Position numbers and translations under genes: made by a program. The notes under the pieces are model-generated. The model worked only from the letters and a program-made list of their open reading frames with translations. It did no database searches and had not been told where the DNA came from. Positions 22,447 to 34,038 of a stretch of 64,000 nucleotides of DNA are shown in pieces. Each line of letters opens with the position of its first letter. The first letter of the stretch is position 1. Source of the stretch: Hordeum vulgare subsp. vulgare (lineage: Eukaryota; Streptophyta; Magnoliopsida; Poales; Poaceae); contig NC_058523.1 in NCBI RefSeq assembly GCF_904849725.1, forward strand, positions 344,637,948 to 344,701,947, in the 5' to 3' direction.

Positions 22447-23286
22447 TGTCGGTGTTTACTCACGACATCAGCCATGGGTAGGCTAAACATGACTGGTGGG
22501 AACCGAAAGGACACCGACAGGATCCGGAAATGGGGTTGGTGCAAGTGCGGGACGCACGATGTACCCAGGTTCAGGGCTCTCCATAGAGATAACACCCCTA
22601 GTCCTGCTGGAATGGATAATGCACAAAAGAGGTTACAGTCTGCTATAGTGTGCTCCTTGAGCTGTTCGACGGAGGAGGGACAAGGAGATTCCGCTCGCGT
22701 CTACCTATCGTATATGGGTGCGTATATGAGCAATTGACCGACCCTCTGCATGGAGGGGGATTGGGGGGGGTTTATAGATGAACCCACCGACCTACAATAA
22801 GGATAAAAGTAAAAAGGAGGGACCCGCCTGGCAAGGGGGTCCATAGTGGTCTTGTCTTGTCGCTGGAGGGGCCCGCCGGCTACAAGGTCCCATCTGGCCA
22901 TGGGACCCGCCGGCCAGCCAATGAAGCTCTCATGTAAGGCCGACGCAGGACACGTGTAGTACGTCCAGCGTCGTCTTGCGAGATTCGTCATCGGTTCCCA
23001 GTACGGCCATCTCCACTGTTGCCACACCAAACTTGGTAATGGAGTGGGTGCTGACGGGCCGGTACTGTGCGGGGTTGACGGATCGGAGCCGGAGTAGGTT
23101 AGCGGTATGGCCGTTCACATTGTATTTGCCATGCACTCCAACCTTGTACCCGTGCTGACGCGTATTCACCTTTAATCATAGAGTCCCATCATGGCCTATG
23201 ATCTGATGTGACTTGAGCTCCCTGGCCGTCTAGCGGCCTCGCTAGCCGGCCTAGGAACGACCGTCTCGCCCCTAGCTGGCAGGCGC
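22447..23286 (-). repeat. 5' LTR of element A, segment 1
   Basis: Plus-strand start TGTCGGTGTTTAC matches the other LTR. Element B interrupts it after GGCGC (23282-23286). A TATA box lies at 22771-22776 on the minus strand. Confidence 0.9.
22771..22776 (-). promoter_or_regulatory. TATA box in 5' LTR of element A
   Basis: Minus strand TATAAA followed by ACCCCCCCC, at the same place as the box at 10021-10026. Because B and C are inserted upstream of it in element sense, the promoter has lost its natural U3. Confidence 0.55.
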
Positions 23287-24790
23287 TGATACGTCCATTT
23301 TGCATCATGCTTTCATGTTGATATTTATTGCTTTTTGGGCTGTTATATTACATGTGGCACCATATTTATGCTTTTTCTCTCTTATTTTGCAAGGATTATT
23401 TGAAGAGGGAGAATTCAGGCAGCTGGAATTCTGGACTGGAAAAGGAGCAAATCCTAGTCCACTATTCTACACATCTCCAAATGCCCTGAAAATTTACGTG
23501 GATTTTTTCTGGAATATATTAAAAATACTGAGCGAAAGAACTACCGGAGGGGGGCCACCAGGGCCCCACAAGCCCCCACTCCGCCACCACCCCCTAGTGG
23601 CGGTGGGCAAGCTTGTGAGCTGCCTAAAGGCCCACTAGCCCCCTCTTTTTCTAATTGATGTGTCCTGACCTGGAAAAAATCATACGGGAGCTTTTTCGTG
23701 GTTTCACCGCCGCCACAGGGCGGAACTTGAGCAGATCCAATCTAGAGCTCCCGCAGGACGATCCGGAGGGGGAATCGTCGCCATCATCATCACCAACACT
23801 CCTCTCGTCGGAGGGGAGGCATCTTCATCAACATCTTCATCAGCACCATCTCCTCTCCAATCCCTAGTTCATCTCTTGTAACCAATCTTCGTCTCGCAAC
23901 TCCGATTGGTACGTGTAAGGTTGCTGGTAGTGTTGATTAGTCTTTGTAGTTGATGCTTGTTGGATTATTTGGTGGAAGAGTTTATGTTTAGATCCTTGAT
24001 GCTATTCATTACACCTCTGGTCATGATTATGATTATGTCTTGTGAGTAGTTACTTTTGTTCCTGAGGACATGGGATAAGTCATGCTGATAATAGTCATGT
24101 GAATTTGATATTCATTCGGTATTTTGATATGATGTATGTTGTATTTCCTCTACTGGTGTTATGTGAACGTCGACTACATAACACTTCACCATATTTGGTC
24201 CTGGAGGAAGGCATTGGGGATTAGTAAGTAGATGATGGGCTGCTGGAGTGACAGATGCTTAAACCCCAATTTATGCGCTGCTTCGTGAGGGGCTGATTTG
24301 GATCCACTAGTTTAATGCTATGGTTAGACTTTGTCTTAATTCTTCTTTTGTAGTTGCGGATGCTTGCAAGAGAGGTTAATCATAAGTGGGATGCTTGTCC
24401 AAGTAAGGGCAGTACCCAAGCGCCGGTCCACCTACAAATCAAACTATCAAAGTAACGAACGCGAATCATATGAACATGATGAAACTAGCATGACAGAAAT
24501 TCCCGTGTGTCCTCGGGAGCGTTTTTCCTCCTATAAGACTTTGTTCAGGCTTGTCCCTTGCTACAAAAGGGATTGGGCCATTTGCTGCACCGTTGCTACT
24601 ACTTGTTAGTTGTTACTCTTTGCTTGCTACGTTTCACCTCGCTACACAATCACTTGTTACCGCTACTTTCAGTGCTTGCAGTTATTACCTTGCTGAAATC
24701 CATCTATCAGAGCCTTCTGCTCCTCGTTGGGTTCGACACTCTTACTTATCGAAAGGACTACGATTGATCCCCTATACTTGTGGGTCATCA
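23287..24790 (+). repeat. 5' LTR of element B
   Basis: Bounded by TGATACGTCC and GTGGGTCATCA. Compared with the 3' LTR it shows scattered substitutions and small indels, most obvious near 23555-23660 and 23760-23800. Confidence 0.95.
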
Positions 24791-24801
24791 AGACTCTTTT
24801 C

Positions 24802-24819
24802 TTGCGCCGTTCCCGGGGA
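24802..24819 (+). other. Primer-binding site of element B (tRNA-Asp type)
   Basis: TTGCGCCGTTCCCGGGGA starts 12 bases after the LTR end. It matches the complement of the plant tRNA-Asp 3' end (TGGCGCCGTTGCCGGGGA from memory) at all but two positions, so it looks slightly decayed. Confidence 0.7.
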
Positions 24820-24896
24820 GTGAAGCGCCTTTGGTAAGTGGAAATTGGTAAGGAAACATTTATATACTGTGCTGAAATTTATTGTCACTTGTCACA

Positions 24897-26660
24897 ATGG
24901 AAACTCTTCCTTTGAGGAGTTTGTTCGGGGTATCTTCACCACGAACGGAAGCACGAGGAGTTTCTCCTCAACCTGAGGTACCTACTGAAAATATCTTTTA
25001 TGAAATTCCTTTGGGTATGCTTGAGAAACTGCTGTCTAATCCTTTTACAGGAGATGGATCTTCACATCCAGACTTTCATCTAATCTATGTAGATGAAGTT
25101 TGTGGTTTATTTAAGCTTGCAGGTTTGCCCGAGGATCAGGTAAATAAGAAAGTCTTTCCTTTATCTTTGAAGGATAAGGCGTTGACATGGTATAGGCTAT
25201 GTGATGATGCTGGATCATGGGGCTACGATCGGTTGAAATTGGAATTTCATCAAAAGTTCTATCCTATGCATTTAGTACATCGTGAACGGAACTTTATTTA
25301 TAACTTTTGGCCTCGTGACAGGGAAAGCATAGCTCAAGTTTGGGGGAGGCTTAAATCAATGCAATATTCATGCCCCAATAATGAGCTCTCGAGAGAAATC
25401 ATCACTCAAAACTTTTATGCTCGGCTTTCTCATGAAGATCGTACCATGCTTGACACTTCTTGTGCCGGTTCTTTTATGAAGAAGGATATTGATCACAAGT
25501 GGAATTTATTGGAGAGAATCAAACGCAACTCTGAAGATTGGGAGCTGGAGGAAGGTAAGGACTCAGGTATGAATTTCCAGTTTGATTGCGTTAAATCTTT
25601 TGTTGAGACAAACACTTCTAGAGATTTTAGCGCTAAGTATGGACTTGACTCTGAGATAGTAGCTTCTCTATGTGAATATTTTGCTGCTCATGTTGAACTT
25701 CCCAAAGAGAAGTGGTTTAAATATCATCCTCCAGTAGAAAGCAACATAGCCAAAACAAATCTAGTTGAGGAGAAAATCATAGCTTTTAGTGATCCTGTTG
25801 TTCCTTGTGCTTACACTGAGAAACCACCATACCCTGCTAGAATGAAGGATTATTCTAAAGCTCCAACTGTGATACATAGGGGTTACATTAGACCACTTGC
25901 ACCCCCTGAGGAGATTAGAGTTGAACCTAGTGTTTCTATTATCAAAGATCTCTTAGCCGAAGACATAGACGGGCATGTTATTAAATTATGTGAGGACTCT
26001 GCTAGAATTGCTAAACCTCATGCGAAAGACAAGCACGGACCTGTAGTTGGCCTGCCCGTTGTTTCTGTTAAGATAGGAGATCACTGCTACCATGATTTAT
26101 GTGATATGGGAGCTAGTGTTAGTGCGATACCCCGTTCTCTCTATGATGAAATCAAAGATGAGACTGCACCTGCTGAGATAGAACCCATTGATGTCACTAT
26201 CACACTAGCTAATAGAGACACCATTTGCCCTTTGGGAATTATGAGAGACGTAGAAGTCCTGTGTGGTAAGACGAAGTATCCTACTGATTTCCTCGTCCTT
26301 GGTACTGCACAAGATAGCTTTTGTCCCATCATATTTGGTAGACCCTTTCTGAACACTGTCAATGCTCACATTGATTGCATTAAGCAGACTGTCACAGTAA
26401 GTTTCGAGGGTGTGTCTCATGAATTTAACTTCTCCAAGTTTGGAAGACAACCCCATGAAAGAGAGTCGTCTGGTAGAGATGAAATCATTGCTCTTGCCTC
26501 TATTGTCGTACGTCCTACGGATCCTTTAGAGCAATATCTGCTGGAGCATGAAAATGATATGCATATGGAGGAGAGAGATGAGATAGATAGAATTGTCTTA
26601 GAACAATATCCTATTCTCAAGAATAATCTGCCTGTTGACTGCATGGGGATCCTCCCCCAC
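24897..26660 (+). pseudogene. Element B gag and protease
   Basis: Open frame from ATG 24897 (METLPLRSLF). The N-terminal half is the gag core (PEDQVNKKVFPLSLKDKA, ALTWYRLCDD, REIITQNFYARL) of Athila-type elements. The protease lies near 26090-26350 with the active-site segment CDMGASVSAIP, then LANRDTICPLG and IIFGRPFLNT. The frame is uninterrupted for about 600 codons, the best preserved coding part of B. Near 26655, in a C-rich run, a single-base indel moves the continuation to the next frame. Whether this is a mutation or a programmed shift cannot be told; I favour mutation, since this lineage usually has one gag-pol frame. Confidence 0.85.
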
Positions 26661-29600
26661 CAAAGGGTGATCCTGTGTTCAAGCTTAAAAAGTTGCCTGA
26701 TACTCTTAAGTATGCCTATCTTGATGAGAAGGAGATATATCCTGTCATTCTTAGTGCTCTCCTCTTAGAGCGCGAAGAGAAGAAGTTACTAAAAACTCTG
26801 AGGAAGCACCGCGCGGCTATTGGATATACTCTTGATGATCTTAAGGGTATTAGTCCTACTCTATGTGAGCACAAGATTAAAACCAATCTTGACTTTAAAC
26901 CAGTTGCTGATCATCAAAGGAGATTAAATCCTAAGATGAAAGAGGTCATTAGAAAAGAAATATTAAAGCTTCTGGAAGCAGGAATCATTTATCCTATTGC
27001 TCATAGTGATTGGGTAAGTCCAGTACATTGCATACCAAAGAAGGGAGGTATCACCGTCGTTCCTAATGATAAGGATGAAATAATCCCACAAAGGATTATT
27101 ACCGGCTATAGAATGGTGATAGAATTCCGGAAACTGAACAGGGCAACCAGGAAAGATCATTATCCTTTGCCGTTCATTGACCAAATGCTAGAAAGGCTAT
27201 CAAAGCACACACACTTCTGCTTTCTAGACGGTTATTTAGGTTTCTCGCAAATACCTGTTGCACAATATGATCAAGAGAAACCCACTTTCACCTGCCCTTT
27301 CGGTACCTTTGCCTATAGACGTATGCCTTTTGGCTTATGTAATGCACCTCCCACCTTCCAAAGATGTATGATGGCTATATTCTATGACTTTTGTGAAAAG
27401 ATTGTCGAGGTTTTCTTGGATGACTTCTCCGTTTACGGGACTTCCTTTATTGATTGCCTCAGCAACCTTGATCGAGTCTTAATGAGATGCAAAGAAACCA
27501 ACCTCGTCTTGAATTGGGAGAAGTGCCACTTTATGGTCAATGAAGGTAACGTCTTAGGACACAAAATTTCTGAGAGAGGCATTCAACTTGATAAGGCTAA
27601 CGTTGATGCAATTGAGAAAATGTCTTGCCCCACAGATATCAGAGGTATACGAAGTTTCCTAGGTCATGCTGGTTTCCATAGAAGGTTCATTAAAGATTTC
27701 TCTAAGATTTCTAGGCCTCTTACCAACCTCTTGCAGAAGGATGTTCCTTTTGTTTTTGATGAGGATTGTGAGGAAGCTTTCGAAATACTTAAGAAGGCTT
27801 TGATAACCGCACCTATTGTTCAACCACCTGACTGGAACTTGCCCTTTGAAATCATGTGTGACGCTAGTGATTATCCTATTGGTGCTGTTCTAGGTCAAAG
27901 AATTGACAAGAAGTTGAATGTTATTCACTACGCTAGTAAAACTCTAGACAATGCCCAAAGAAACTATGCCACTACGGAGAAGGAATTTTTAGCAGTCGTG
28001 TTTGCATGTGAAAAGTTCAGATCTTACATAGTTGACTCCAAAGTCACTATTCACTCAGATCATGCTGCTATTAAGTACCTTATGGAGAAGAAGGACGCTG
28101 AACCAAGGCGAATCAGATGGGTTCCCCTGCTACAGGTATTTGATTTGCACGTCGTTGACCGAAAGGGTGCTGATATCCCTCTAGTAGATAACTTGTCGAG
28201 GCTAGAGAATGTCCTTGATGACCCACTACCTATTGATGACAGCTTTCCTGATGAGCAATTAAATGTCATCCGCACTTCACTTAGTGCACCGTGGTATGCC
28301 AATTATGCAAACTATATCGTAGCCAAATACATACCACCCAGTTTCACCTATCAACAAAAGCAGAAATTCTTCTTTGATTTGAGACACTACTTTTGGGATG
28401 ATCCTCACCTTTATAAGGAAGGAGTAGATGGTGTTATTAGACGTTGTGTGCCTGAACATGAACAGGGACAGATCCTGCAGAAGTGTCATTCCGAAGTCTA
28501 CGGAGGACACCATGCTGGAGATAGAACTGCCCATAAGGTATTGCAATCAGGTTTCTATTGGGCCACTCTCTTCATGGATGCCCGTAACTTTGTCTTGTCT
28601 TGTGACGAATGCCAAAGGATAGGGAACATCAGTAAGCGTCAAGAGATGCCTATGAACTATTCACTTGTCATTGAACCATTTGATGTCTGGGGCTTTGATT
28701 ATATGGGACCCTTCCTGAGTTCCAGTGGTTACACTCACATCTTAGTTGCTGTGGATTACGTTACTAAGTGGGTAGAAGCTATCCCCACTAAAAATGCTGA
28801 TCACCACACCTCTATTAAGATGCTTAAAGAAGTTATATTCCCAAGATTTGGAGTCCCTAGATACTTGATGACTGATGGCGGTTCACACTTCATTCATGGT
28901 GTTTTCTGCAAGATGCTAGCTAAGTATGATGTCAACCATAGAGTTGCATCTCCTTATCATCCTTAGTCTAGTGGTCAAGTGGAGTTGAGTAATAGGGAGA
29001 TCAAGTTGCTCCTACAAAAGACCGTCAATAGATCTCGAAAGAACTGGTCTAGCAAACTTGACGATGCACTATGGGCTTATAGGACTGCTTATAAGAATCC
29101 CATGGGCATGTCACCGTATAAAATGGTTTACGGTAAGGTTTGTCATTTACCTCTTGAGCTGGAACACAAAGATTATTGGGCAATCAAAGAGCTCAACTTT
29201 GATTTCAAGCTTGCGAGTGAGAAGCGGTTGTTTGATATCAGCTCGTTGGATTAATGAAGAGCCCAGGCGTATGAGAATCCCAGGTTGTTCAAGGAAAAGG
29301 TTAAGAGATGGCATGACAAACGAATACAGAAACGAGAGTTCAATGTAGGTGATTATGTCTTGCTATACAATTCTCGTTTGAGATTCTTTGCAGGCAAGCT
29401 TCTCTCTAAATGGGAAGGTCCCTATGTTGTCGAGGAAGTATATCGTTCCGGTGCCATCAAAATCAGTAACACGGAAGGAAATTTTCCTAGAGTGGTAAAT
29501 GGGCAAAGAATCAAGCATTACATCTCTGGTACTCCCATAAATGTTGAGACCAACATCATCAATGTCATAACTCCACAGGAGTACATAAGGGATGTTTATC

Positions 29601-29674
29601 AGCCTGTTTCAGACCTTGAAAACAAAGATGTATCTGTTTCGGCAAGAAATTGGACTCCGATGCTTTTCCAATAG
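26661..29674 (+). pseudogene. Element B reverse transcriptase, RNase H and integrase
   Basis: One frame continues to 29674. RT: PFGLCNAPPTFQR and the catalytic VFLDDFSVYG near 27415. RNase H near 27855-28190: MCDAS, TTEKEFLAVV and HSDHAAIKYL keep the acidic residues. Integrase: HAGDRTAHKVLQ zinc region near 28510, then GFDYMGPF, MTDGGSHF and [11 protein letters not shown], so the three acidic core residues are present. Lesions: an in-frame TAG at 28964-28966, just before the last catalytic Glu, and two adjacent stops TAA TGA at 29252-29257. After these the frame resumes to a normal end at 29672-29674, with no chromodomain. The Ser normally found after the first RT Asp block reads Leu (GYLGFSQ). 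Confidence 0.88.
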
Positions 29675-29869
29675 GAAATTTCCTCAGTTTTGGATTTTTT
29701 GGAAAATTAGAAAAATAAAAAGCAGTCCGGAGAGCAAACGAGGCAGCCACAAGGGCCCACACCGCCACCACCCCCTGGTGGCGGTGGGCAAGCTTGTGGG
29801 CACCTCGTGTGCCTCCCAGACTCCATTTTCTTGCGCAGGACTCCTTCTGGCCTAGAAAAAATCAATATA
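29675..29869 (+). other. Element B spacer between pol and CACTA insertion
   Basis: 195 bases of non-coding B sequence. Its middle (29755-29800) repeats a GCCACCACCCCCTGGTGGCGG-like block also seen in the LTR of B near 23580. It ends with the ATA target duplicated by the CACTA element. Confidence 0.5.
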
Positions 29870-30419
29870 CACTACAAGAATACCCCTTGTAAAGCAACAC
29901 AAAGTCTGCAACATTTTAACCATACGTTGTAAAATTCACCGTAGATACGCCATATATGCGTTGAAGCATATGCATTGTAAAAATTGCAGGTCATACACAC
30001 ATCATAGTACACTAGTCCATATAAGAAAAAACAGAGGAAAGGATAGAGATGCGCTAGAAACGGAACCGACGATCCCTCTCATTTCTCCCAAATCACCGCC
30101 ACCCACGGCCTCCTCTCCCTCCTTGGATCCACCTCATCACCGGCCCTCGCCCACCCCTTCTCCCACCTCGCACCTCCAGCGGCTGTCGGATCCGCCCGCG
30201 TCCCCCATCCATGTATACCTCTCACGGCCCATCCATCTCTCTGTCTGTTAATGCGGCCTCTCACTGCGCCACCTACAGCGGCAGATTCAGGCGACGTCTA
30301 GCGAATCCTGCCACCATGAAGCGCAGCCCGAGGCCCCTCTCACACTGCGACGCCCTTCCATTGGACTAGATCCAACGCTCACGGCCACCAAAGCTCAATG
30401 GCGACCCTCCCCATGGCTA

Positions 30420-30650
30420 GGGTTGCGAGCGTCTGCTCCGACACATGTGGTCATGTAGCCCTCCTCTCGTCCGGTGAGTGCATCCCCTCCCCTGGTTTAA
30501 TCCTCTCTCTCTGCCCATTTATCTAACCTTTGTTCTTCTCTTATCCTATAGACCTGTAGGGAGGAATGGCCACTGTTCAACCTTGTTGCTGCTCGGGACG
30601 AAGCAGCCATGGAGCTTCCCCCTCCTCCTCTAGCTTCAGGTACGTTGGTC
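30420..30650 (+). other. Possible exon-intron-exon leader in the CACTA element
   Basis: A G|GTGAGTGC donor-like site near 30473 is followed after about 80 pyrimidine-rich bases by TTATCCTATAG|AC near 30551; a second donor-like CAG|GTACG occurs near 30640. Together with the GC-rich leader this resembles the 5' part of a plant gene. I cannot assign a protein; the frames on either side are short. Confidence 0.3.
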
Positions 30651-32877
30651 CACTCATCTTTTCTCCCAAGTCCTCGATCTTCTGCAGTTAAGACTGACGC
30701 TTACTACCTCCCTCCTTCCATTGCTTAGTCAATACACACGCAACTAGTTTTTCTTTGGTTCACTGATGTGGTCCGTGTTCATTGCGATGGATGTGCCCTC
30801 ACCACCAAAAGGATCAACATAGCTCGAGGGAGATTATTTAATAACCTAGGGCATGATAAAACTATGAATCTAAATAGGACACACCTACGACACCAATATG
30901 GCGGCAAGGCGTCAGCATGTTCCCATATCTCGCTTATTAATCCTAGTCTTTTCGTATGTTGCAATAGTAGTTATTCTTAGGTAGATTTTTAATGATTGAT
31001 CGCTAATAGGAGTAGCTTTCCGTTGCTTTTCTGCAAAGCAAATAGAGAGATACGACTGTAGTTTTTTTACCTTTTCAAGCAAAGAAGGGAGAGACCATGG
31101 GAGGACGATTGGCACAGGGGAGCACATCTCAGCTTTCCCTTCCTTCTTTAAAGCTAACTGAGAGATCTGACTGCAGTTTTTCTCTCTCTTAAACAAATAA
31201 GGGAGAGACCCTGGGGAGAATGACTAAGTTCTACACATCGGGTTCTGAGGTTTGTATGGCATATCAATGGCATGCGATAAGCCATCTAGTCATGCTTTGG
31301 GCTTATCTTCACTGTAATTACTCTGACACAATTCCTATAATCTCAGTAGTATTAGGTAGGGACACATATGTTCTATTATTTTCTATTTAAGAGAGCAGAA
31401 TCTTCCGGTTTGTCCTTTCGTAAGCTCCGAACTAACAACAATAGCAACGAATATTATGAATTAATCCACTACTACAAATATTTCATTACTCTCATAGTTG
31501 GTATAATCAGATTTTATACTACAAATATTTAGCATAAATGTCAACACGGGAACAGATTTGTCAGATCCACATGTATTTGCATGAGTACTACTTTTTTCCA
31601 TGTCTGAAGTCTGAACTAATTAAGTAACGGCTGATGATTTTAGTGAAATACTTCTTTGTTTGTATTTTTTTATTTTCCTGGTGCACCATTTTGCCCTTTG
31701 AGAGGCACTATTAGAGCCCTCCATAATTCTAAAAAATTGTTACAAAGAACCAGCGGTTGTGTTAGCCAATGAAATGTAAGGCGTTACATTGTAGATTGGT
31801 TCGAGAGAGAGTACGGTTCATTACTATAGACCTGTGTGTGACAAAAGAAATATATTAATTCCAGTGGACATTGTTTTCCTCGAGAAACGAGCTAGACCCA
31901 TGTGGGATTTGATAATGGAAGGGATGAGCAAAGAAGTGGTTTGGTGGGGATGGCATTCTTGATTTGCTCTACTTTCAATTATCATGCGCCTTCTCTCCTT
32001 TTACTTATTATATCTCTCCCTAAAGCTAGAAAGACATTGTGGCATGCGAATTTGATCCTTTTAACCTAAAAATTATCTTTTCTTTCTAAATGTCCCAACA
32101 AAAGATAAGATTTGCTCCGCTGCTGTAAATAATTCATAAGAGGTTTTGATCCTTCCTTTTTTTACTTATGTACATTATGAAAAACGATGCTACATGTGCA
32201 CATATTCAGATTCCAGCCATATTCATCGTAAGCAGCCATATTCATCTTAAGAATATAAGTGCCAATATTAGAAAGAGACCGGTGAGCTTGATCTTCAATC
32301 AAAATGAGTAACAGCATTAGGATTTTTAAACTGAAACCTACATTAAGGTAATCATATATGTTGTACAACATCATTTGTTTAGATGTCATACTTTAAGCTA
32401 ACAACCCATGTTCTCTATGCTATAAATCCTTGCCATCTGATTTCATAAACTTCTATTCCACCATATAATGAAGCTCATATTTTCAAAAAGATGTAGGTTT
32501 GTTCCAAAGCATGGTGAGCCGAGCACATCTAGGTTTGTATGCTTATTGTTGGATGACTGAAACCAATTAAAGCTAAATGTTTTGGTTCAGTTTTTTTAAT
32601 GAATTTTTCGTTCAATTTAAGATGATAAAAACCATTTCAGTTTAGTTTCCTAACTAACTTGAGAATAGAAGAGAAGTGGTACTGTCACTTACATTGCCCT
32701 CTGAATGCACAACATCACATTGGATACTGTTCACATAATTTTATTGAGCCTTGTTGTTGTGCAGGTTGTGTCGTTTATTGTGGCATATGCATTAGTCATC
32801 AATGACAACTAACAGTCATGCTCGTATCGTTTCAGTGCATTGTGTGTTAATCATTCATTTTATTGTTTTCTTTGTAG

Positions 32878-32983
32878 ATTCAAAAGATATATGGATGATT
32901 ATATGGGTACGTGGCAAGTATACTGCAATGATGATGATGATGTTCCGGTCCATGACGATGACGATAGATGCTTTCAGTTTTAG
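32878..32983 (+). other. Possible last exon of a gene in the CACTA element
   Basis: After a T-rich tract ending TTTGTAG, an open stretch of about 34 codons carries a very acidic tail (NDDDD then HDDDD) and ends with TAG at 32981-32983. Downstream DNA up to about 33180 is T-rich with TTTTATTCAATATATG, like a plant 3' UTR, and includes a duplicated block (TTTTAGTTAAGTTGT at about 32977 and 33031). It could be the end of a transposon protein or of a captured gene; not identified. Confidence 0.3.
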
Positions 32984-33269
32984 TTAAGTTGTGGGGATGT
33001 TGTTCCTGTGGGATGATTTTCTTCAGCTAAGTTTTAGTTAAGTTGTAGGAACGTTGACGGATGCTTTAAGTTTAATCTTTGTTGTATAGATTTTTTTAAT
33101 TATGCATCACATTTGGATGATGTTCTGCCTGTAATATCAACTATTGTAATCCAAGAGTTTTATTCAATATATGGGTTCCTCCTCTCATGAGTATATTCTT
33201 TTTTTCCTCACTGGATATACATAATTATCACCATTATGTGGAGTATTAATTTAATTGTTGGCACTTGTA

Positions 33270-33531
33270 GAGTTGCAAATTCTCTATTGCAAGGTAATGA
33301 GATTTGTTTTCCTGTACGCACCAACGTATATAAGTGTTGTAAAAGTAGGTTTTATTTGTTGTACTCTTGCAACGGTCTCTTTTACCAACGGCAGTATAAG
33401 CGTTGCATTAAGCGATAGCAACACTGGATAAGGCAACGCATCCTAAACCGTTGGTACAAGCACTAGCAACGCATATATGGAATTCTAGATACGGAAAAAA
33501 GCGTTGCGATAGGTGTGGTCCTGTTGTAGTG
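33270..33531. repeat. Sub-terminal repeat region of the CACTA element
   Basis: Within 260 bases the words CGTTGC and GCAACG or close variants (CAACG, GTTGCA) recur about ten times in both orientations, then the terminus. This is the expected architecture of CACTA sub-terminal arrays. Confidence 0.6.
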
Positions 33532-33621
33532 ATATAGTCGCCCGAAGGTTTTGATCTCCTATCGCGCAGTTTTCCTCTGTTTTTGTTTCGAGCTTGTTGT
33601 CTGCCGCAGATTTAGGTCAAG

Positions 33622-34038
33622 ATGTCTTCTCAAGATTCATAAGAAGAGATCTATGTGGCCGATGATCATGCTAACTCTATGATTAATGGGGACCTGGAAC
33701 CATATGTCTGGACCATTGATGAGGAAGAGGACTATGAGCCCAAAGGGAAGGAGCAAACGAGTTCCCATGAAGAGGAGGCTCCTCTACCTCAACCTACAAA
33801 CACCCATGTGGAGTTCCAGAAGTCAAGCCTCCCTGACCATAGGAAGAAGCCTAAGACCTTGTTTATCCCTTCTCGTTTCTTGCAGGAGAGTAAGCAGGAG
33901 CTTTTCCATAGAGTTTTGAAACTTGAGGAGGAAAATGACGATCTAAGGGAGCAGAACTTTTTGCTCAAGTGGAAATTAGACAAGCTCAAGACTACTCCGA
34001 CAACAACACCACCATCACCACCAAAGGAAGGCAACTAA
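33622..34038 (+). pseudogene. Element B small 3' ORF, acidic coiled-coil protein
   Basis: ATG at 33622-33624 opens a frame of about 138 codons to the TAA at 34036-34038, interrupted early by an in-frame TAA at 33640-33642. The product is acidic at the N-terminus (DEEEDYEPK), then has a basic patch (DHRKKPK, IPSRF), and ends in a leucine-containing heptad stretch (LKLEEENDDLREQNFLLKW) with a Thr/Pro tail. It sits between pol and the polypurine tract, where Athila-lineage elements often carry extra ORFs. I know no function; a leucine-zipper-like dimerisation segment is what can be seen. The CACTA insertion ends about 90 bases upstream and may have removed its leader. Confidence 0.6.

Larger units (their letters stand above)
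29870..33531. mobile_element. CACTA-type DNA transposon inserted in element B
   Basis: 3662 bases beginning CACTACAAGAA and ending TGTTGTAGTG, i.e. inverted termini opening with CACTACAA, flanked by the 3-base duplication ATA (29867-29869 and 33532-33534). CACTA ends and a 3-bp duplication define the superfamily. The sub-terminal regions contain many short GCAACG/CGTTGC words in both orientations (33270-33515 is dense; 29890-29980 weaker), typical of transposase-binding sub-terminal repeats. No transposase domain is recognisable, so it is probably non-autonomous. Inside, 30030-30660 is GC-rich and looks like leader and first exons; 30700-32870 is AT-rich; 32878-33180 looks like a last exon and 3' UTR. 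Confidence 0.9.

Noticed and set aside
21945..22595. A single 216-codon minus-strand frame crossing from LTR A into gag
   Set aside because: The N-terminal part is LTR and primer-binding-site sequence; only the region left of about 22420 can be gag.
30690..30740. Stowaway-like word (TACTACCTCCCTCC) in the CACTA element
   Set aside because: No matching inverted terminal repeat or TA duplication could be found within a few hundred bases.
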